Source: an uncultured bacterium (GTDB taxonomy: Bacteria; CSSED10-310; CALFER01). From it: DNA of 64,000 nt. The stretch lies in NCBI GenBank assembly GCA_937951895.1, contig CALFER010000102.1, positions 62,001 to 126,000 on the forward strand, read 5' to 3'. Made by a program: the position numbers and the translations under genes. Of the stretch, positions 33,246 to 42,121 are shown piece by piece. The notes beneath the pieces were generated by a model. That model made no database searches and was not told the DNA's origin. It saw only the letters and a list, made by a program, of their open reading frames with translations. Every line of letters starts with the position of its first letter. The first letter of the stretch is position 1.

Positions 33246-34808
33246 ATGGCCGGATTGCAGCGTGAGCGATGGAAGTCGAAGATGGGCGTCATCCTGGCGG
33301 TGGCCGGCAGCGCGGTCGGGTTGGGAAATTTCCTGAGATTTCCTGCCAAGGCGACGGCGAATGGCGGAGGCGCTTTCATGATCCCCTACCTGCTCGCTTT
33401 CCTGCTGCTCGGAATCCCGTTGATCTGGATCGAGTGGTCCATCGGCCGGCGCGGCGGACAGAATGGCCACGGCACGGCTCCCGGTATCTTCGCGTCGCTG
33501 TGGAAACATCCGCTAGCCAAGTATCTCGGATCGATCGGTATTCTGGGACCGTTCATCATCCTGATTTACTACACCTACATCGAATCCTGGACGCTCGGGT
33601 ATGCTTTCTATTCCTTCACCGGTCACTTGTTTGAAGCCGCGGACCGGAGTCAGATGCAATCATTTCTCCTGGCGTATCAGGGGATCGAGCACAATCAGTT
33701 TTTTTCCGGCCTCCAAAGCGCTTACATTTTTTTCGTGATCACCTTTGTGCTGAACTTCGCATTGATTTCGTATGGAATACGCAGTGGTATCGAACGGCTC
33801 TCGAAGATTGCCATGCCGATTCTCGTGGTCATCGGCATCATTCTCGCGGGCCGTGTTCTGACCCTTGATCCGGTTGATCCCTCCACCGGGGGCCGAACCG
33901 TCATAGATGCGCTCGGATTCGTCTGGAATCCGGATTTTGCTCGCTTGTTCGACGCCAAAGTGTGGCTCGAGGCAGCCGGGCAGATCTTCTTCACGCTGTC
34001 GGTCGGGATCGGGGTGATCCTGACATATGCGAGTTATCTGCGGAAGGACGACGATGTCGCGTTATCCGGACTGACAGCCGGCTCCATGAATGAATTCTGT
34101 GAGGTGATTCTGGGCGGCTCGATTGTGATCCCGGCCGCATTCATGTTTTTCGGGGCGCAGGGTGCGCGTGATGTTGCGAGTGGCGGCACATTCAACCTGG
34201 GTTTCGTCACCATGCCGCTCATCTTCCACAAAATGGCGTTCGGATCATTTTTCTGCGGCCTATGGTTCACGCTTCTGTTCCTCGCGGGCATCACATCTTC
34301 CGTGTCACTGATTCAACCCATGATCTCGTTCCTGCAGGATGAGTTCAGATTGACGCCGAAACGCTCGGTCATTCTCGTCGGATTCATCGCGTTCGCGGCC
34401 ACGAATCTGGTCATCTTCTTCCTGGCACACGGTTTTCTGGATGAACTGGACTTCTGGGGTGGAACGGTTTTTCTGGTTGTGTTTGCGACGATCGAAACCA
34501 TTCTGTTCGGGTGGATCCATGGCATCGACAATGCCTGGAAGGAACTCGAATCCGGCGCTCTTCTGCGAGTTCCCCGCTTTTACCGTTACGTGATCAAGTA
34601 CATCACGCCGACATTCCTGATCACCCTCCTTGTCGTCTATTCCTATCAGCAGTTCTGGCCGACGTTGATGATGAGTTCCGTGTCACCGGCGGATCGACCC
34701 TATGTCTGGGGAGCCCGGATAATGGTCTTTACAATGCTCGGAGTCACGATCCTCTTGATTCGGATCGTCTGGAATCGCACGAAAGGGAGACCCGATCATG
34801 CGGATTGA
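33246..34808 (+). CDS. Sodium-dependent NSS-family transporter
   Basis: The 520-residue protein has about 12 membrane segments and the NSS N-terminal sodium/substrate site (ILAVAGSAVGLGNFLRFP, then ANGGGAFMIPY). The SGLTAGSMNEFCEVILGGS and LAGITSSVSLIQP regions (segments 7 and 8) are also present. Bacterial NSS carriers move amino acids with sodium. An overlapping 31-codon gene encodes a MetS-like small subunit, which suggests a MetP-type neutral or sulfur amino acid carrier. The downstream aminotransferase fits amino-acid use. Specific substrate not determined. Confidence 0.92.
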   Translation: MAGLQRERWKSKMGVILAVAGSAVGLGNFLRFPAKATANGGGAFMIPYLLAFLLLGIPLIWIEWSIGRRGGQNGHGTAPGIFASLWKHPLAKYLGSIGILGPFIILIYYTYIESWTLGYAFYSFTGHLFEAADRSQMQSFLLAYQGIEHNQFFSGLQSAYIFFVITFVLNFALISYGIRSGIERLSKIAMPILVVIGIILAGRVLTLDPVDPSTGGRTVIDALGFVWNPDFARLFDAKVWLEAAGQIFFTLSVGIGVILTYASYLRKDDDVALSGLTAGSMNEFCEVILGGSIVIPAAFMFFGAQGARDVASGGTFNLGFVTMPLIFHKMAFGSFFCGLWFTLLFLAGITSSVSLIQPMISFLQDEFRLTPKRSVILVGFIAFAATNLVIFFLAHGFLDELDFWGGTVFLVVFATIETILFGWIHGIDNAWKELESGALLRVPRFYRYVIKYITPTFLITLLVVYSYQQFWPTLMMSSVSPADRPYVWGARIMVFTMLGVTILLIRIVWNRTKGRPDHAD

Positions 34809-34893
34809 TGGATGGATTCTGTTTGGAGTATCATGGGGAATCGTTCTTTTCCTGACGGTCTTCACTCTGATTCGCACCTTGAAGAACGACTGA
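34798..34893 (+). CDS. MetS-like small subunit of NSS transporter (31 aa)
   Basis: This tiny open frame overlaps the end of the transporter gene by 11 nt and has AGGGAG 7 nt before its ATG. It encodes 31 residues: a charged MRIDGW start, one hydrophobic helix (ILFGVSWGIVLFLTVFTLI) and a short basic end (RTLKND). Genes of this size and topology directly after NSS carriers are annotated as MetS-family small subunits; MetS is needed for methionine uptake by MetP in Corynebacterium. The length makes random occurrence possible, but the ribosome site, overlap and topology together support it. Confidence 0.75.
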   Translation: MRIDGWILFGVSWGIVLFLTVFTLIRTLKND

Positions 34894-35008
34894 GTCGAAA
34901 CCGGACGAACGGACGGATAGAACATCAAATGATTCCGGCTGTCTCGGGTGCCCGGAAACGCGTTGCCCTGACCGGCCGAACGAAATCAAAACTGCCTGGG
35001 AGGATCAA

Positions 35009-36202
35009 ATGAACGTTTCCAAGCGAGCGGGATTGTTGCCGGCGAGTTCCATTCGGAAGCTCATCCCTTATTCGGATGCTGCCAAAAACCGTGGCATCCA
35101 TGTGTTTCATCTCAACATCGGTCAGCCCGATATCAAGACTCCGGATACATTTATGAATGCGATTCGGAATTATCAGGTCGGTGTGCTTGAATACGGCCCA
35201 TCCAATGGATTGCTGGCATACCGGAAGGGATTGGTCAAGTATTACGCAGAATATGGGGTCGAGGCGAATGCGGATGAGATTTTCATCACGACAGCCGGAT
35301 CCGAAGCACTCCTGTTCGCGATGCTCGGTATCGCCGATCCCGGAGACAACGTGCTGGTGATGGAACCGTATTACACCAATTACAACGGTTTCGGTGTGAT
35401 CGCCGGAATCGACGTGATCGGCGTTCCGACACGCGCCGAGGATGGTTTTGCGATTCCGCCCGTATCCGAATTCGCAAGCCGGATCAATGACCGCACAAAG
35501 GGGATTCTCCTGTGCAACCCCAACAATCCGACCGGCGCCGTGTACTCTCGTGAATCACTGGAAGCACTTGTCCGATTCGCCGTCGAACGAGACTTGTATC
35601 TGATTTCGGACGAGGTTTATCGGGAGTTCACCTATGATGGGTTGGAGAGCACATCGGTACTGACATTTCCGGAATTGGGCGACCGGGCGATTCTGGTGGA
35701 TTCCGTCTCGAAACGGTACTCCGCATGCGGCGCCCGGATCGGATGTATCGTGACGCACAACAAGCCGTTGTTGAGCGCGATCATGCGGATGGGTCAGGCG
35801 CGGCTCTGCCCTCCGACTATCGAGCAGGTCGGCGCATTGGCGGCGCTGGACACCCCTTCGTCTTATATGACGGAGGTGATCGAGGAGTATCAGATGCGCC
35901 GCGATGTCCTTTACGAAGGTCTCAAACGGATTCCCGGTGTTTTTTGCCAGAAACCTTGCGGCGCTTTCTACATGATGGTGAACCTCCCGGTCGAGGACGC
36001 GGACGATTTTGCCCGGTTCATGCTCGAGAGCTTCCAATCCGCAAATCAAACCGTCATGGTCGCTCCCGGTTCCGGTTTTTATTCCGATCCGGAACTCGGC
36101 AAGCATCAGGTCCGAGTGGCCTATGTCCTCAGACGGGAAGATCTCGAACGGTCTTCCGAGTTACTGGCTGCCGGACTGGAGGCATATCGATCGCACAGAT
36201 AG
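35009..36202 (+). CDS. Class I/II PLP aminotransferase
   Basis: The 397-residue enzyme of aspartate-aminotransferase fold I has HLNIGQPDIKTP, the cofactor region FITTAGSEALLFAM, LLCNPNNPTGAVY with the conserved Asn, the LISDEVYREF Asp/Tyr pair, and the Schiff-base Lys in DSVSKRYSACGARIG. The start has GGGAGG 6 nt upstream. Substrate specificity cannot be read from sequence. The 115-nt gap before it shows no feature beyond the ribosome site. It overlaps or abuts the LipM-like gene downstream and follows an amino-acid carrier. Confidence 0.9.
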   Translation: MNVSKRAGLLPASSIRKLIPYSDAAKNRGIHVFHLNIGQPDIKTPDTFMNAIRNYQVGVLEYGPSNGLLAYRKGLVKYYAEYGVEANADEIFITTAGSEALLFAMLGIADPGDNVLVMEPYYTNYNGFGVIAGIDVIGVPTRAEDGFAIPPVSEFASRINDRTKGILLCNPNNPTGAVYSRESLEALVRFAVERDLYLISDEVYREFTYDGLESTSVLTFPELGDRAILVDSVSKRYSACGARIGCIVTHNKPLLSAIMRMGQARLCPPTIEQVGALAALDTPSSYMTEVIEEYQMRRDVLYEGLKRIPGVFCQKPCGAFYMMVNLPVEDADDFARFMLESFQSANQTVMVAPGSGFYSDPELGKHQVRVAYVLRREDLERSSELLAAGLEAYRSHR

Positions 36203-36978
36203 ATCTGAATCCCTGGCGCCTGGTCATCTCGCCTCCCCTGCATGCATCGTTGAATATGGGGATTGACGAGGTATTGCTTGAGACTGCGGTCGAGCGGGCT
36301 CAACCCGTGTTGCGCCTGTACTCCTGGAATCCGTCCGCTGTGTCGATCGGATATGCACAACCCGTTGAACGCCATATTCATCTCGATCAATGTCGACAGT
36401 CGGGCATCCCGATCGTTCGCAGAATGACCGGGGGAAAAGCTGTCTTCCACGATCGCGAGGTGACCTACAGCCTCAGCGGCCCCCCGGATCGAATTCCGTT
36501 CGCCGGCGATTTGATGACATCCTATCGCACCATCGCCTCGGCACTTCTCCGCATGCTGACCGCCTTCGGTCTCAAGGCCCGAATGGCCCCGGCTGATACG
36601 CGTGCGAACCGTGCCGGTATCAGTTCCTGTTTTGCCGCGGCATCGGCATATGAAATCACGATCGGTGATCGGAAGATAATCGGATCGGCGCAGAAACGCA
36701 CGCAGAACGGAATTCTGCAACATGGCTCCATCTTGCTCGACTATCAGGAGGAACGATGGCGTGAACTGATGTGCCGGGGAACGGACGCTTCGATGGGGCA
36801 TGTCACGAGTCTGATCGAAGCGACCGGTTCCGTCGTTTCGCGAGATGATGTCATATCCGCCATGATCCGGGCGTTTGAGATTGAGTTCGGGATGCGGCTG
36901 GAACGTGAGGATCCGAACGAAATTGAGCAGGAACGTGCGGAGCAGGTTTCGCGCAGTCGTTATCCGAATCTGGCGTAA
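36190..36978 (+). CDS. lipM: LipM-like octanoyltransferase (lipoate biosynthesis)
   Basis: About 262 residues match the lipoate ligase/LipM fold: NMGIDEVLLE, IVRRMTGGKAVFHDREVTYS, SSCFAAASAYEI, KIIGSAQKRTQNGILQHGSILL. The Cys in SSCFAA aligns with the acyl-thioester Cys of Bacillus LipM (ACFDAP), and GSAQxR plus LQHGS support LipM over LplA. The start is unclear. Conserved homology begins near WRLVISPP, but no ATG, GTG or TTG exists in frame before it; the first are TTG 36250 and ATG 36256, which cut conserved residues. A GGAGG at 36178-36182 lies 7 nt before an ATC at 36190, used here as a tentative non-canonical start. Confidence 0.8.
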   Translation: MAQIDLNPWRLVISPPLHASLNMGIDEVLLETAVERAQPVLRLYSWNPSAVSIGYAQPVERHIHLDQCRQSGIPIVRRMTGGKAVFHDREVTYSLSGPPDRIPFAGDLMTSYRTIASALLRMLTAFGLKARMAPADTRANRAGISSCFAAASAYEITIGDRKIIGSAQKRTQNGILQHGSILLDYQEERWRELMCRGTDASMGHVTSLIEATGSVVSRDDVISAMIRAFEIEFGMRLEREDPNEIEQERAEQVSRSRYPNLA

Positions 36979-36999
36979 ACCTCCGGTCCGGACTCATGG

Positions 37000-37028
37000 T
37001 TGACTGAATCGAGATCCGTTTGTATGAT
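37000..37028 (+). promoter_or_regulatory. Sigma-70-type promoter of the 820-aa TPR gene
   Basis: TTGACT at 37000-37005 and TATGAT at 37023-37028 are separated by 17 nt. The ATG at 37067 lies about 32 nt after the expected start. Confidence 0.72.
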
Positions 37029-37066
37029 TGTCTGCTATCACCTGTAGTCAACGGGAAGGTCGAATC

Positions 37067-39490
37067 ATGGCGGAAAGTAAACAAAAAGTTCTCAAGAATG
37101 CAGCGAAGTACGTCAAAAAGGGTCAATATGAAAAGGCCATCGAGGAATATCGCAAGCTGAACCAGGAAGACTACGGTGAGGCCAGTTTGAACAATGCGAT
37201 CGGCGATCTTCTCCTCCAGATCAAAGATACCAAAGAAGCTCTCGTCGAATATGAAAAAGCCGCTCGCTACTATGAAGACAAGGGGTTCATACCCCGAGCG
37301 ATGGCGATTTACAAAAAGATCCTGCGCTATGATCCGGGATTGACCCGAATCTACGAAAAACTCGCGCAACTCTATTCCGATCAGGGACTCATCCAGGACG
37401 CCATCTCGCAATACGAGTTCCTCGCGCGGCACCATGAACACGAGGGCAATACGGAAGCCGCTCTGGATTCATATCGGCAGATCGCCGACCTGGATCCCTC
37501 GAACCTGGCGATTCGTGAGCAGTTGGCGGGATTGTACTCCAAGCAGGGTTTCCGTGAAAAAGCCAGTGCCGAGCGCGTGAAGATCGGGGAACGATTTGTC
37601 AAGAAGGGGGATATGTTCAATGCGATCAAGAGTTTTGAATCCGCATTGAAGGAACAGCCCAACAATGAAAATGCGATGCGGGGAATCGTGTCGGTCTATC
37701 TCGCCGAAAAACGTGTTTCAGAAGCCCGCGATGTCCTCAACCGCATCCTCGAAGGATCACCCGAAAACACCATGGCCCTCGTTACCCTGGGCCGGATATG
37801 CATGGAATCCGGAGAACTGGATGAGGCCGTCGAAACGTATCAGAAAGTGCTCTCCATCGATCCGAGTCAGGAGGGTGTCAATGAGATTCTCGGGACACTC
37901 TACATAAAAAAAGGCAATTACCCCGAAGCATTCCGGCTGCTCAAAGAGATCATTCAGACGGCCATCGAGCACGAAGACTACCAGAAAGCTCTCGGAATCC
38001 TGGACCAGCTTCAGGCGATCGAACCCAAGAACATCGCGATTCGCGAGAAGAAATCCGAGATATATCAGAAGTTGAATCGGGATGCCGACTTGAAGAAGAA
38101 TCATCTCGAAGTCGCCGAACTGTATTATGAAAAGGGCCGGTTGGAGGAAGCCTACAACATCTATGACCGCCTCTTTGCCATGGACCCCAACGATGTCTCG
38201 GTCAAACAACGCTTCAATCAGATTTCGATCGAATTCCGGGGTCGTCCGATCGAAATCAGCAAACTGGTTGAACAGCCAACCTTCGAATCGCTCGTGAAGG
38301 AGACTTCGAGTTCTAAAACCGAGGTTCTCGAACTGGGCAGTGACGATTTTGAAATTGATCACCTCAATTCGCTGGAATCGATATTCGATACCAGTGAAAT
38401 CGAGAAGATCACCCTGCCGGTGTTTTCCCAGGAAGTTCTGAAGGATTCCGTCGATATGCTGGGTGATCAGATCGCGGACGATATCTTTGCGATCGAAGGC
38501 GATGAGAAGACGACGACGGCTGCACCGACAGCCGCCAAACTCGAACCGACCGAAGAAAACATCCGGGAGTTTCGAATCGAAGCGGGTGTGTTTGTCAAGT
38601 ATGGACTCTTCGAAAAGGCTGCCGACCGTCTGAAATCGATACTGGTCATGGATCCGGATGATGAGGAGTCCCTTGACCGGCTGATCGAGGTCTATGAAAA
38701 GCTGGGTCAACAGGATCTGATCGTGCAGACCATGATCCGGCGATCGGATGTTTCCGTGAAGCGGAACAACATTCGGGAAGCCACTGACATTCTCAATCGA
38801 GCGCAGTCGCTCGCACCCAAGAATGAAATCATCCAGGACCGGCTCACCAGATTACGGGGAGGGGCGGGCGATGCTCAGTTCGTCCCGACCGGTGATACCG
38901 CGGCATTTGTTTCTGAAATGGGAAGCTCGGATATGCAGCCGCTTGTGGATCTTTCAGCGTATTCCACCGAGCAGATTCTCCTGGAAAAGAATCTCGATGC
39001 GGTCCTGAACGATTCCGAAGACGGTGTCCGTTCCGTGCCGACAGCCGGCGCACCCGCAGACGGCCTCACCAATGATCTCGCGGACGTCGTGAAGGAGTTT
39101 CGCGAGGAACTCATCAGCCGCACGGATACTCGGGATGTCGACACACACTATAATCTCGGAATCGCCTACATGGAGATGGGGTTGATCGACGAGGCGATCG
39201 AGGAGTTCAAGCTGACCGTGGATTATCCCGGCAAGACCGTCGAAGGCAGCAGTCTTCTCGGACAGTGTTACATCCAGAAACTCGAGTTTCCCAAAGCCAT
39301 CACGGTGTTATCACGTGCACTCAAATCCGACTCGCTGCTGCAACCGCAACTCCTCTCGTTGAAATACGATCTCGCGGCCGCCAAGCGCATGAATGACGAA
39401 TTCGACGAAGCACTCGCAATCCTCAAGGAAATTCAGTCTCTGCAACCGAAGTACCGTGATGTGCCCGGCCTGATTCAGGAACTCGAGTGA
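37067..39490 (+). CDS. Large cytoplasmic TPR-repeat protein
   Basis: The 807-residue protein has no signal peptide or membrane segment. TPR units run through about 15-380 (AIEEYRKLNQEDYGEASLNNAIGDLL-type repeats), then an acidic linker (about 400-490: VLELGSDDFEIDHLNS). Further TPR units lie at about 495-590, a second linker at about 600-680, and two or three C-terminal units follow (YNLGIAYMEMGLIDEAIEEF). The start at 37067 has GGAAGG 7 nt upstream. Such proteins occur in Deltaproteobacteria near motility and polysaccharide genes as scaffolds; no specific role can be assigned. Confidence 0.88.
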   Translation: MAESKQKVLKNAAKYVKKGQYEKAIEEYRKLNQEDYGEASLNNAIGDLLLQIKDTKEALVEYEKAARYYEDKGFIPRAMAIYKKILRYDPGLTRIYEKLAQLYSDQGLIQDAISQYEFLARHHEHEGNTEAALDSYRQIADLDPSNLAIREQLAGLYSKQGFREKASAERVKIGERFVKKGDMFNAIKSFESALKEQPNNENAMRGIVSVYLAEKRVSEARDVLNRILEGSPENTMALVTLGRICMESGELDEAVETYQKVLSIDPSQEGVNEILGTLYIKKGNYPEAFRLLKEIIQTAIEHEDYQKALGILDQLQAIEPKNIAIREKKSEIYQKLNRDADLKKNHLEVAELYYEKGRLEEAYNIYDRLFAMDPNDVSVKQRFNQISIEFRGRPIEISKLVEQPTFESLVKETSSSKTEVLELGSDDFEIDHLNSLESIFDTSEIEKITLPVFSQEVLKDSVDMLGDQIADDIFAIEGDEKTTTAAPTAAKLEPTEENIREFRIEAGVFVKYGLFEKAADRLKSILVMDPDDEESLDRLIEVYEKLGQQDLIVQTMIRRSDVSVKRNNIREATDILNRAQSLAPKNEIIQDRLTRLRGGAGDAQFVPTGDTAAFVSEMGSSDMQPLVDLSAYSTEQILLEKNLDAVLNDSEDGVRSVPTAGAPADGLTNDLADVVKEFREELISRTDTRDVDTHYNLGIAYMEMGLIDEAIEEFKLTVDYPGKTVEGSSLLGQCYIQKLEFPKAITVLSRALKSDSLLQPQLLSLKYDLAAAKRMNDEFDEALAILKEIQSLQPKYRDVPGLIQELE

Positions 39491-39524
39491 GCCGGGGGGA
39501 GCCATCGGCAGACCGGATTGGGTA

Positions 39525-39554
39525 TTGACGCTCATCGGCGATTACTGATATAAG
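39525..39554 (+). promoter_or_regulatory. Promoter of tRNA-Gly
   Basis: TTGACG at 39525-39530 and TATAAG at 39549-39554 are separated by 18 nt. Transcription would begin about 20 nt before the tRNA. No clear terminator follows, so bactofilin may be read from it too. Confidence 0.6.
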
Positions 39555-39581
39555 TATTCTGCTGATTTGCCTGTGTGACTG

Positions 39582-39654
39582 GCGGGAATAACTCAGCTGG
39601 TAGAGTGGTAGCTTCCCAAGCTGCAAGTCGCGGGTTCGAATCCCGTTTCCCGCT
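39582..39654 (+). tRNA. tRNA-Gly (anticodon CCC)
   Basis: The acceptor stem GCGGGAA pairs with TTCCCGC at the 3' end (39647-39653), and the discriminator base is T. The anticodon arm is GTAGC-TTCCCAA-GCTGC, placing CCC at the anticodon (reads GGG, glycine). The T arm contains GGGTTCGAATCCC. The 3' CCA is not encoded. The length of 73 nt without a variable arm is normal. Confidence 0.96.
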
Positions 39655-39716
39655 CTCGAAATCATTCTTTCGTGGATTTTCGTGGATCAGCCCCGGAATT
39701 CGATAGGAGAAACAGC

Positions 39717-40349
39717 ATGATATCGATCTTTAGTAAACCCCAGAAAAGACCGGACAACACCGAGGACTTTCGCGGGCAGGAAGATCATTCTGTAAATAGA
39801 CCCGGTTCCACGTCTGCATACGGACAGAACCATTATGAACCGCAAACCATTGCCGCGCCCCCCCGACCCGCTCCGACCAACCGACCCGCGTCTCACCAGA
39901 CAACCGGCTCCGGAGTTACATTGATCAGCAAGGGCCTCGTGTTCAACGGCGAGATCAAAGGGAACGGCTCCGTCCGGATTGAGGGAACCTTCAGCGGGAC
40001 TCTGGATGTCGATGAAGAGGTTATCATTGGGGAAGACGGCCGCGTGGAAGGCAACATCAAATCAAAGATCGTATCGGTTCTCGGACATCTCAAAGGCAAT
40101 ATCGTTGCGGTCGATAAAATCAATATCGATACATCGGGTTCGATCATCGGCGATATCGTCGCTCCCCGCGTCGTGATGGCGGAAGGTGCTGTCTACAAAG
40201 GCAAGATCGATATGGATTCCAAGACAACGAATGCGAAGGCATCGGAACCGCCCAAACATTTCGAAGGCGATGCCGGACCCCTGCTCCCGCCTTCCGCACA
40301 GGGTGCCGCCGCGAATCCTCCGGGACCTCCCCCCTCCAAGAACAAATAG
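39717..40349 (+). CDS. Bactofilin-family cytoskeletal protein
   Basis: The 210-residue protein has a flexible Pro-rich N-terminus (about 1-75), a bactofilin beta-helix core (about 76-170) and a Pro-rich tail. The core shows the family repeats: ISKGLVFNGEIKGNGSVRIEG, EVIIGEDGRVEGNIKSK, VLGHLKGNIVA and IIGDIVAPRVVMAEGAVYKG. Bactofilins polymerise without nucleotide and position wall or polysaccharide machinery. The start at 39717 has AGGAG 7 nt upstream. There is no adjacent M23 peptidase gene as seen in many genomes. Confidence 0.93.
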   Translation: MISIFSKPQKRPDNTEDFRGQEDHSVNRPGSTSAYGQNHYEPQTIAAPPRPAPTNRPASHQTTGSGVTLISKGLVFNGEIKGNGSVRIEGTFSGTLDVDEEVIIGEDGRVEGNIKSKIVSVLGHLKGNIVAVDKINIDTSGSIIGDIVAPRVVMAEGAVYKGKIDMDSKTTNAKASEPPKHFEGDAGPLLPPSAQGAAANPPGPPPSKNK

Positions 40350-40379
40350 TGCCTGTATTTCGGTGCGCTGATCCGATAC

Positions 40380-42116
40380 ATGCGTTTTAAAATCAGTGTT
40401 GCCCGGACAGCGGGATTTTGTTTCGGTGTTCGGCGCGCCCTCGACAAGACTCTCGAAATCCTCAACGAATCCGATAATACCGTCCGGACGCTGGGTCCCC
40501 TCATCCATAACGAACAGGTTCTCGATATTCTCAGAATGCGTGGCGTCACCGCACTGGGCGCGGATGAGCCGATCAACGGGAAGACGATTATCATCCGGGC
40601 CCACGGCGTGACCCCTCAGGCTCTCAAAGAACTGAAAGAGGACGAGGCACGGATATGCAATGCGACATGCCCGAAAGTGTCTCATGTCCAGGCGATCGTG
40701 AAAAAGTATGCCCGCCGGGGATACGATGTGCTGATCGTGGGCGACACGGGACATGCGGAAGTCGAAGGACTTCTCGGATACGCCGAAGGGCGCGGCCGCG
40801 TCGTCTCGGGACCCGATCAGGCTCGGTTGATCGAGTCGTTCGACCGGGTCTGCATCGTCGCTCAGACAACGCAGAACACGGAGATTTTCCATGAAACCGT
40901 CGAGGTTGTGCGCGCAGTTTCACGCGAATGCCTCGTGTTCGATACAATCTGCTCCGCCACGTCCGATCGGCAGCAGGAAGTTCTTGAACTGGCTCAACGA
41001 TCCGATCTCATGGTGATCGTCGGAGGCAAGTCGAGCGCCAATACGCGGCGTCTCGCAGATCTCGCGCAGGAGCACTGTCGAACCGTCCTGATCCGGTCAC
41101 CGGAAGAATTGGATCGTGGGACGCTGGAAGGGGTTCACAGAATCGGTGTGACAGCCGGCGCATCGACACCCAGTTGGGTGATCAGGCAGGTCATCGATCG
41201 AATCCAGGAAGTTGGCTGGGACATGGCTCCATTCCCGCTTCCAATCCTGCATTCCGTCGTTAAATATGCATTAAGGACGAATATTGCTTTCAGCCTGGCG
41301 ATGGCCCTTTTGGTCGCTTCTGCCGGCGGCCTGCTCGGAGTCACCTTCAACCCCCTCCACGCTCTCCTCGGATTCTGGTTCGCGTTCTATTGGTCGACAC
41401 TCGCGGAGTTGTTCCCCACAGAACACTCCCCGGTCCGCTTTTATTCACGCGCCAACCCCTTTCGCGAACACCCTCGCCGGTGGATCTCCGCGACGCTGTT
41501 TCTGACCGTGATCGTGCTCATCCTGTCGATCGACTCAGGATTCGCCGCGATTGGATGCCTGGCCTTCTTCATGTCAGGCGGCTTCTTATTCTCATGCCCG
41601 GTGCCGCGATTCCTCGCAAAAATGAAGATCACTCGCATCCGCGATTATCCGTATCTGAAAGACTCCTGGTTCGCTCTCTTTGCCGCGTCGATGATCGTCC
41701 TGTACCCTCTGTGTTCGGGGGATCTGTCCGATTCACTTCGATCATCGGGACTGATGTTTGCGTATTATGCGATCCTGATGTGGAGTCGCTCCGTCATGCT
41801 CGACATCCGCGACCATCAGTTCGACCTGGTGTACGGCCGTAAAACACTACCGATTCGATTGGGTAAATTCCGCACCCAGCTGGTGTTCATCATCCTCATC
41901 GTCATCTGGCTTATCGTTTCCGTCATGCCGGTCTGGTTGAATCATGCACCACCCACTCATCTGTTCCTGGTGACGGTTCCCTTGTATTTCATGGTCTATC
42001 TCGTGATGTACCACCAAAGACTCATGTTCATCCGGCTGACGTCGGATGCCGCTGTCGATTCCGTGTTGTGGCTGGCGATCATCGCTGCCTTCGCAGCAAC
42101 TCTCCTGAGCCGGTAG
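40380..42116 (+). CDS. ispH: IspH-UbiA fusion: HMBPP reductase plus prenyltransferase-like membrane domain
   Basis: The 578-residue protein has an N-terminal IspH half (1-285) with all three cluster cysteines (TAGFCFGVRRAL, NATCPKVSHVQ, DTICSATSDRQQ), the catalytic Glu in GHAEVEG and the AQTTQNT motif. This half should make IPP and DMAPP in the methylerythritol phosphate pathway. The C-terminal half (about 298-578) has about eight membrane segments and a UbiA-like second motif (DIRDHQFDLVYGRKTLPIRLG). The first Asp-rich NDxxDxxxD motif of UbiA enzymes is not found; the corresponding loop reads AELFPTEHSPVRFYS. The start lies 30 nt after bactofilin. Prenyl transfer by the second half is plausible but unproven. 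Confidence 0.9.
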   Translation: MRFKISVARTAGFCFGVRRALDKTLEILNESDNTVRTLGPLIHNEQVLDILRMRGVTALGADEPINGKTIIIRAHGVTPQALKELKEDEARICNATCPKVSHVQAIVKKYARRGYDVLIVGDTGHAEVEGLLGYAEGRGRVVSGPDQARLIESFDRVCIVAQTTQNTEIFHETVEVVRAVSRECLVFDTICSATSDRQQEVLELAQRSDLMVIVGGKSSANTRRLADLAQEHCRTVLIRSPEELDRGTLEGVHRIGVTAGASTPSWVIRQVIDRIQEVGWDMAPFPLPILHSVVKYALRTNIAFSLAMALLVASAGGLLGVTFNPLHALLGFWFAFYWSTLAELFPTEHSPVRFYSRANPFREHPRRWISATLFLTVIVLILSIDSGFAAIGCLAFFMSGGFLFSCPVPRFLAKMKITRIRDYPYLKDSWFALFAASMIVLYPLCSGDLSDSLRSSGLMFAYYAILMWSRSVMLDIRDHQFDLVYGRKTLPIRLGKFRTQLVFIILIVIWLIVSVMPVWLNHAPPTHLFLVTVPLYFMVYLVMYHQRLMFIRLTSDAAVDSVLWLAIIAAFAATLLSR

Positions 42117-42121
42117 AGCGG

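Noticed and set aside
32595..33509. A 304-codon minus-strand frame opposite the GT2 and transporter genes
   Set aside because: It crosses two well-supported plus-strand genes and has no protein-like features.
35725..36189. N-terminal extension of the LipM frame into the aminotransferase gene
   Set aside because: This region encodes the aminotransferase in another frame with its PLP lysine motif; the extension has no lipoate-ligase features.
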